A stretch of DNA of 10,221 bases from Thermocrinis sp. (GTDB lineage Bacteria > Aquificota > Aquificia > Aquificales > Aquificaceae): NCBI GenBank assembly GCA_022759285.1, contig JAEMPM010000081.1, forward strand, positions 1 to 10,221, read 5' to 3'. A program made the translations under genes and the position numbers. Below, piece by piece: positions 6,492-10,221 of the stretch. How positions within the stretch are numbered: position 1 is the stretch's first letter; each line of letters begins with the position of its first letter. Under the pieces are notes generated by a model. It was not told the origin of the DNA. It did no database searches and was given only the letters and a program-made list of their open reading frames with translations.

Positions 6492-7738
6492 CATAGTACC
6501 TCCTTAAAGAAGGATTTTATTTTTTCCAGTAGAGAACCAAGCTTAACTTTACCCTCCTTACCCAAACTTTCTGGGTTATGGTTAAAAGAGTAGCCGGGCA
6601 CCAATTGGGGCTTTAGCTTAAGCAGGCCTACTGCGGTGGCATAAGCAGGATCCTGAACTCTTTCCCTCAAACCTATAACACCCGTTGGACTACCTATCCT
6701 AACCGGCAGATCAGTATATCTTTCAAAAAACTCTTTTATGCCTGCAAGCTTTGAAGAACCACCAGTTAAAACAATCCCTGCGTTTATTGTGGACAAATTT
6801 ATTCCCTGATTGTTTATCTGTTCAAGAACTTTGTCTGCTATTTCCTCCAATCTTATCTGTATAACCTCAGAAACTTCCCTTTTCCCAACCATAATTTCTT
6901 TATCCTCTCCTCTTGGTTTTACCTTTATTTTTTCTGACTCATTAACCATGTCCGCCAAGGCAAAGCCATGTTCTATTTTTATTCTTTCCGCTTGTTCTAT
7001 GTTTATTTTCATAAAGTGGGCTATGTCCTTGGTGATGCTGTTTCCTCCCATAGGCACTGTACCAGTTAGCACGGGGGAGCCTTCCACAAATAGTATAAAG
7101 TCCGTAAGTCCTGCTCCCATGTCTAAAAGCAACACACCTTCTTCTTTCTCCTCCTGTGATAAAACTGCTTCAGCACTGGCAAGGATGGAAGGATACTTAC
7201 CCGCTATGGTTAAATTACTTGAGAGGACGGCTTTTTCAACGTTTTTTAGAAGGCTTGTGCCTACCTTTATAAGGTGCACCTCTGCAGTTAGCTTTGAGCC
7301 TAAAAGCCCTACGGGATTTAGAACTCCCTCCTGGTCATCTAATGTGAACTTTCTTGGAATTGCACTTACTATCTCATAGCCTTCTTCCTTTGCCCTTGTG
7401 GTAGCCCTTTCTAACAACCTTTCTATTTGACTTTCGTCTATTTCTACTGGCTGTGGCGATACGTTTATCGTGTCCCTTTCGTTTTGACTTTTTAGAACAG
7501 GGGAGGATATTCCAAGGTTTACAGAGGTTAACTTAACACCAGCCATTTCTTGGGCTTCTTTCATAGCCTTTAGTATAGAGGCAACCGCCAGGTCCAACCG
7601 TGTTATTTGCCCCTTCTCTATACCCTTGCTTGGCACCTCTCCTACACCTATAATGTGCATATCTCCGTAGCTGTCTATCTCCGCAAGGAGGGCCACGGTT
7701 TTACTGGTGCCAAGGTCTAAGGAAGCTACAACCTTCAT
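6491..7738 (-). CDS. ftsA: Cell division protein FtsA
   Basis: FtsA is the actin-like ATPase that ties FtsZ filaments to the inner membrane and recruits later division proteins. The 415 residues show the actin-fold motifs: phosphate-1 LDLGTSK (7-13), phosphate-2 LLDMGAGLTDF (204-214), and the adenosine motif VLTGGSSKLAG (323-333). The FtsA-specific 1C domain falls at about 84-165. The C-terminus (about 402-415, GSLLEKIKSFFKEVL) is an amphipathic helix typical of the membrane-targeting sequence. The length matches E. coli FtsA (420). The ATG at 7738 gives a canonical start. A GGGAGGAG site (7756-7749) ends 10 nt upstream, inside the last ftsQ codons. The gap to the ftsQ stop is 4 nt, and the ftsA stop overlaps the ftsZ start, so the three are surely co-transcribed. 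Confidence 0.97.
   Translation of the reverse strand: MKVVASLDLGTSKTVALLAEIDSYGDMHIIGVGEVPSKGIEKGQITRLDLAVASILKAMKEAQEMAGVKLTSVNLGISSPVLKSQNERDTINVSPQPVEIDESQIERLLERATTRAKEEGYEIVSAIPRKFTLDDQEGVLNPVGLLGSKLTAEVHLIKVGTSLLKNVEKAVLSSNLTIAGKYPSILASAEAVLSQEEKEEGVLLLDMGAGLTDFILFVEGSPVLTGTVPMGGNSITKDIAHFMKINIEQAERIKIEHGFALADMVNESEKIKVKPRGEDKEIMVGKREVSEVIQIRLEEIADKVLEQINNQGINLSTINAGIVLTGGSSKLAGIKEFFERYTDLPVRIGSPTGVIGLRERVQDPAYATAVGLLKLKPQLVPGYSFNHNPESLGKEGKVKLGSLLEKIKSFFKEVL
6498..6505 (-). promoter_or_regulatory. Perfect Shine-Dalgarno of ftsZ, inside ftsA
   Basis: Read on the minus strand this is AAGGAGGT, a full match to the anti-Shine-Dalgarno consensus and the strongest site in the window. It lies within the Lys-Glu-Val codons of the FtsA C-terminal membrane helix. 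Spacing from GGAGG is 4 nt to the first ATG and 7 nt to the second. A strong site fits the known need for far more FtsZ than FtsA or FtsQ. Confidence 0.85.
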
Positions 7739-7742
7739 GTCT

Positions 7743-8468
7743 TTATTTCTCCTCCCTTATCACCGCTATATTTCCAGAAGTTATAAGAACATCCATTTTC
7801 CCCATCTCAATTTTATTATAAATTTTTTTCATCCTATCAAGAATTAACGGAGATATCCGGCTAAGTGGGGGCAGGATCATTTTTCCGCCCGATACATAAA
7901 TAATGGTATTCTTATCGGTAACATATACTTCATTAATGCTTAAACCTATGCTTTTAATTGACTCTACTAAATTATTTAAATTGGTGTAATGTTTTTTTAC
8001 ATAGTCAAAGGAAAATGTATATATAGTGGGTAACTTGCCTTCCATAGCTGGGTTGTAAAAAAGCTCTCCTTGCTTGTCTATCATCATAAGACTGTTATCA
8101 CACACCACAGAGGCTATGGGAACTCTTTCCTGAACATAAATATTCACACGGGCACCATCCAAAGAGGGTATTCTTTCTATTTTTACACTCTCCAAAGAAT
8201 TGTTTGTTAATTCGTTAGCTTTTGCCAAAAGCCTCTTGGAGTCCAAAAAAAGCCAATTGTTTTTTGAAACTTGATAAACGCTTGAGGAAATAACAGAAGG
8301 AGAAATGCTATTAGTGCCGTATATATGAATCTCCTTTATTCTGAACGTTGAAAGAGAGGTCAAAAAACCAGGAAAGAAAAAACCAGCAAGTGCCATAGCA
8401 ATTAACCATACTAAAGCTAATGTGATCTCAAGAATGGATACCCACCTTCTCTTCCCCTCCTTTTTCAT
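7743..8468 (-). CDS. ftsQ: Cell division protein FtsQ (DivIB-like, POTRA domain)
   Basis: FtsQ is a bitopic divisome protein that links the early ring to septal wall synthesis together with FtsB and FtsL. The 241-residue protein has a short basic cytoplasmic tail (KKEGKRR, 2-8), one transmembrane helix (about 12-35), and a POTRA domain starting FRIKEIHIYGTNSISPSVI (42-60). The POTRA exit motif is recognisable as RIPSLDGARVNIYVQERVP (99-117), followed by the beta domain with IDKQGELF (130-137). Identification rests on this layout plus position between ddl and ftsA. The sequence itself is divergent, as is usual for FtsQ. The gene is clearly richer in A+T than its neighbours (blocks near 7921-8040 are about 22-30% G+C). 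No Shine-Dalgarno precedes the ATG at 8468, which starts 9 nt after the ddl stop. Low translation would fit its low copy number. Confidence 0.9.
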   Translation of the reverse strand: MKKEGKRRWVSILEITLALVWLIAMALAGFFFPGFLTSLSTFRIKEIHIYGTNSISPSVISSSVYQVSKNNWLFLDSKRLLAKANELTNNSLESVKIERIPSLDGARVNIYVQERVPIASVVCDNSLMMIDKQGELFYNPAMEGKLPTIYTFSFDYVKKHYTNLNNLVESIKSIGLSINEVYVTDKNTIIYVSGGKMILPPLSRISPLILDRMKKIYNKIEMGKMDVLITSGNIAVIREEK

Positions 8469-8477
8469 AGCTACAGG

Positions 8478-9344
8478 TTAAAATATTAACATAGATATCA
8501 TTCTGTTAAAGTTAATGCCTTTTTTTCTACAAGCCATAGGGAAAAGGCTAAGCTCTGTCATACCTGGTATGGTGTTGATTTCTAAAACAAAGGGCTTACC
8601 TTCATCAGATACCCTAAAATCAACCCGGGATAGGTCCTTGAGTTCCAGGGCTCTATGGGAACGCAGTGCTAACTCTTGCAATTCTCTTGCCAGTATTTCG
8701 TCTTCCAAGAATTCATACTGACTCATTCCTTTTGTGTACTTACTTTCGTAGTCGTATATACCCTTTTTGGGCTTTATCTCTATGGGGGGTAACGCTTCAT
8801 CTTTTAATATAGCTACGGTAATATCTCTGCCTTTTATGAACTCTTCTACCAGAACCTTTTGAGTTATGCTCCAGAGTTTCTCTATAGCAATTTCTAACTC
8901 TTTTTCATCATTTACTACAAACAATCCAACGCTTGAGCCTTGGTCGGCAGGCTTAACCACTGCAGGAAAGCGGTCCCAAGATACTTCTTCTCCTTTCCTT
9001 ACTGCTATCCAATCGGGCGTAGGAATTTGATGAAACCTGAGAATTTTCTTTGTAAAGTCCTTGTCCATAGCTAAGGCGCTACCCAGCACACCAGAACCTA
9101 CATAAGGAATGCCTAGAATGTCCAAAAGTCCTTGCACCCTTCCATCCTCCCCGTAAGGACCGTGCAATGCTATAAAAACCTTGTCTGGCTTTATTTCTCT
9201 TAGCCTTTCACAGAGGTTTTCTTCTAAATCTAAAGCTATAGCTTCACAACCTAGCTCTTTTAAGGCTTTTAAGATGGCCTCGCCAGTTCTCAGAGATATT
9301 TCACGCTCCGCTGATCTTCCACCCATAAGCACTACTACTTTCAA
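8478..9344 (-). CDS. ddl: D-alanine--D-alanine ligase
   Basis: Ddl is the cytoplasmic ATP-grasp ligase that joins two D-alanines for the end of the peptidoglycan stem peptide. In 288 residues (E. coli DdlB 306) all key features are visible: MGGRSAEREIS (7-17) with the substrate Glu13, HGPYGEDGRVQG (61-72), the VGSGVLGSALAMDK stretch (82-95), ATP-site VVKPADQGSSVG (129-140), and the omega-loop YDYESKY (197-203). Tyr203 matches the DdlB Tyr216 that favours D-Ala over D-lactate, so vancomycin-type D-lactate specificity is not expected. Metal ligands are Asp242, Glu255 and Asn257 (RVD; LEINTIPGMT). The start is a TTG at 9344, supported by a GGAGG 9 nt upstream and by the conserved N-terminus; the in-frame ATG at residue 7 would cut off the first beta strand. 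The first 44 nt overlap the end of murB. Confidence 0.97.
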   Translation of the reverse strand: MKVVVLMGGRSAEREISLRTGEAILKALKELGCEAIALDLEENLCERLREIKPDKVFIALHGPYGEDGRVQGLLDILGIPYVGSGVLGSALAMDKDFTKKILRFHQIPTPDWIAVRKGEEVSWDRFPAVVKPADQGSSVGLFVVNDEKELEIAIEKLWSITQKVLVEEFIKGRDITVAILKDEALPPIEIKPKKGIYDYESKYTKGMSQYEFLEDEILARELQELALRSHRALELKDLSRVDFRVSDEGKPFVLEINTIPGMTELSLFPMACRKKGINFNRMISMLIF

Positions 9345-10194
9345 CTAGCCTCACCTCCTCTTCAAGTTCAATGCCAAACTCTTCAAAAACTCTTTTCTTT
9401 GCGTGATTGATAATTTTAACAACATCCTCAAAGACAGCTCCACCTAAGTTTACTAAAAAGTTTGCATGCTTTTCCGAAAAAGCAACTCGCCCAACCCTGT
9501 AGCCCTTCATTCCTACCTTTTCCAAAAGTCGTCCTGCACTGTCAATGGGTGGATTTTTAAAGGTAGAACCCGCAGTGGGCATTTGAATGGGCTGACTTTC
9601 TTTCCTTTTGCTCCTTATCCTTTCATACTCTTCGTAAGCACTATAATTCAGTTTGGGAAAGAAAAATACTGCTTCCAAAATTATACCCATAGAAGGGAAA
9701 GGAGAACTTCTGTAGGAAAAGTTAAGATCTTCTCTTTTTAAAAGAATTTCTTCACCTTCATAGGAGAGAAATTTTACCGCTTTTAAATGCTGGGAAATTT
9801 CATAACCGAATGCTCCTGCATTCATAGCAATTGCTCCACCTACAGTAGCGGGAAAGCCCACCAGTCTGTAAATACCCTCCAAGTTTTCCTTGACCGCGAG
9901 CTCTACCAAAGTGTTTAAAGGAACGCCTGCCTGGACTGTGACCTCCAAACCTCCATCTTGCTCCTTTATTTTCAAATCTCTCAGCATCTTTGTATTGATC
10001 ACTATGCCTTCAAAGTCTCCAAAGATGGTGTTTGCACCCCTACCCAAAACAAAGAGAGGAATATCCTCCCACTGGGCTATTTTAAGGCATTCCTTTATCT
10101 GCTTTGCATTCTCTGGAAAAGCCATATACTTTGCTATTCCTCCTATACCTATAGTGGTATACCTAGAAAGTGAAAGATTTTTTTCCAACTTCAT
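9301..10194 (-). CDS. murB: UDP-N-acetylenolpyruvoylglucosamine reductase (MurB)
   Basis: MurB is the FAD enzyme that uses NADPH to reduce UDP-GlcNAc-enolpyruvate to UDP-MurNAc, the second committed step of peptidoglycan synthesis. The 297 residues show the FAD-binding N-terminal part with YTTIGIGG (12-19), LGRGANTIFGD (50-60) and GFPATVGGAIAMNAGAFG (113-130). Next come FSYRSSPF (159-166) and AGSTFKNPP (208-216), where Ser210 is the expected proton donor, then EKHANFLVN (241-249) and EEEVRLV (278-284) carrying the likely catalytic Glu. The size and the lack of a long extra loop suggest the type II MurB group. After EVRLV, where family members usually end within a few residues, 13 more residues follow that are read from the start of ddl in another frame. 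The ATG at 10194 has no Shine-Dalgarno. It is first of the visible dcw genes. Confidence 0.97.
   Translation of the reverse strand: MKLEKNLSLSRYTTIGIGGIAKYMAFPENAKQIKECLKIAQWEDIPLFVLGRGANTIFGDFEGIVINTKMLRDLKIKEQDGGLEVTVQAGVPLNTLVELAVKENLEGIYRLVGFPATVGGAIAMNAGAFGYEISQHLKAVKFLSYEGEEILLKREDLNFSYRSSPFPSMGIILEAVFFFPKLNYSAYEEYERIRSKRKESQPIQMPTAGSTFKNPPIDSAGRLLEKVGMKGYRVGRVAFSEKHANFLVNLGGAVFEDVVKIINHAKKRVFEEFGIELEEEVRLVESSSAYGWKISGA
9349..9360 (-). promoter_or_regulatory. Ribosome-binding site of ddl, inside murB
   Basis: On the minus strand this reads GAGGAGGTGAGG, and the GGAGG core ends 9 nt before the TTG start of ddl. It coincides with the codons for Glu-Glu-Val-Arg in the conserved MurB C-terminal motif. 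It is the main evidence, with the conserved protein N-terminus, for the TTG start. Confidence 0.75.
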
Positions 10195-10221
10195 GATTGG
10201 GTAATTAATTATAGAGTAAAC
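10195..10221 (-). promoter_or_regulatory. Upstream region of murB with a -10-like box
   Basis: The last 27 bases are AT-rich and contain, on the minus strand, a perfect TATAAT (10213-10208) ending 13 nt before the murB ATG. A transcript from it would have a leader of only about 6 nt, consistent with the absence of a Shine-Dalgarno. A -35 box at normal spacing would lie beyond the window edge, so the promoter cannot be confirmed. It may instead be spacer after an unseen upstream gene. Confidence 0.35.

Noticed and set aside
5680..6507. Long open frame on the plus strand (275 codons) antisense to ftsZ
   Set aside because: Its translation is Ser/Thr/Pro-rich low-complexity without any family motif, as expected from the mirror of a conserved gene; the opposite strand is unmistakably ftsZ.
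6515..6540. Possible internal promoter for ftsZ on the minus strand (TTGGTT and TAAAAT)
   Set aside because: Spacing is only about 15 bp and the -35 matches three of six bases. It lies in coding DNA of ftsA and is not better than chance.
6810..7379. Open frame on the plus strand (189 codons) antisense to ftsA
   Set aside because: Same reasoning: a composition-driven shadow of ftsA with no plausible ribosome-binding site or recognisable domain.
1..10221. tRNA, rRNA, riboswitch, CRISPR array, insertion sequence or attachment site
   Set aside because: Coding genes cover all but about 75 bases, and I saw no direct-repeat arrays, transposase motifs, terminal inverted repeats or tRNA-like folds.

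Overview
The window is a gene-dense stretch of a bacterial chromosome. It holds ten protein genes, almost no intergenic DNA, and no RNA genes, mobile elements or CRISPR that I can see. The organism is most likely a thermophilic, Gram-negative (two-membrane) bacterium, and the Aquificales (Hydrogenobacter/Thermocrinis/Aquifex type) are my best guess. The reasons are Lys/Glu-rich proteins, arginine mostly encoded by AGA/AGG, frequent ATA isoleucine codons, very compact packing, and a lipopolysaccharide-permease-like gene. The lineage is an inference from style, not from a marker gene.

The right half (5424-10194, minus strand) is a division and cell-wall (dcw) run. In transcription order it is murB, ddl, ftsQ, ftsA, ftsZ. 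MurB makes UDP-MurNAc, Ddl makes the D-Ala-D-Ala dipeptide, FtsQ is a divisome membrane protein, FtsA anchors FtsZ to the membrane, and FtsZ forms the ring. The genes overlap or sit within 9 nt of each other. The ribosome-binding sites for ddl, ftsA and ftsZ lie inside the last codons of the gene before. At the far left (13-1254, minus strand) is murD, another cell-wall synthesis gene.

Between ftsZ and murD lies a four-gene block on the opposite strand (1276-5427): an inositol-monophosphatase-family gene (suhB), a tandem universal stress protein, a large exported TPR-repeat protein, and a short LptF/LptG-like membrane protein. Its genes are separated by 2 nt or less, or overlap, so it reads as one operon. 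It starts 21 bp from the divergent murD start. It ends by overlapping the ftsZ stop codon by 4 bp, so no classical terminator fits between the two operons.

The main points of interest are the 44-nt murB/ddl overlap, the stop-codon overlap of two convergent operons, first genes that seem to lack Shine-Dalgarno sites (possible leaderless transcripts), and the unusual pairing of an exported TPR protein containing two cysteines with a shortened LptF/G-like permease next to division genes. I see no clear case for a wholly new system. The suhB-Usp-TPR-LptF/G-like block is the least explained part.
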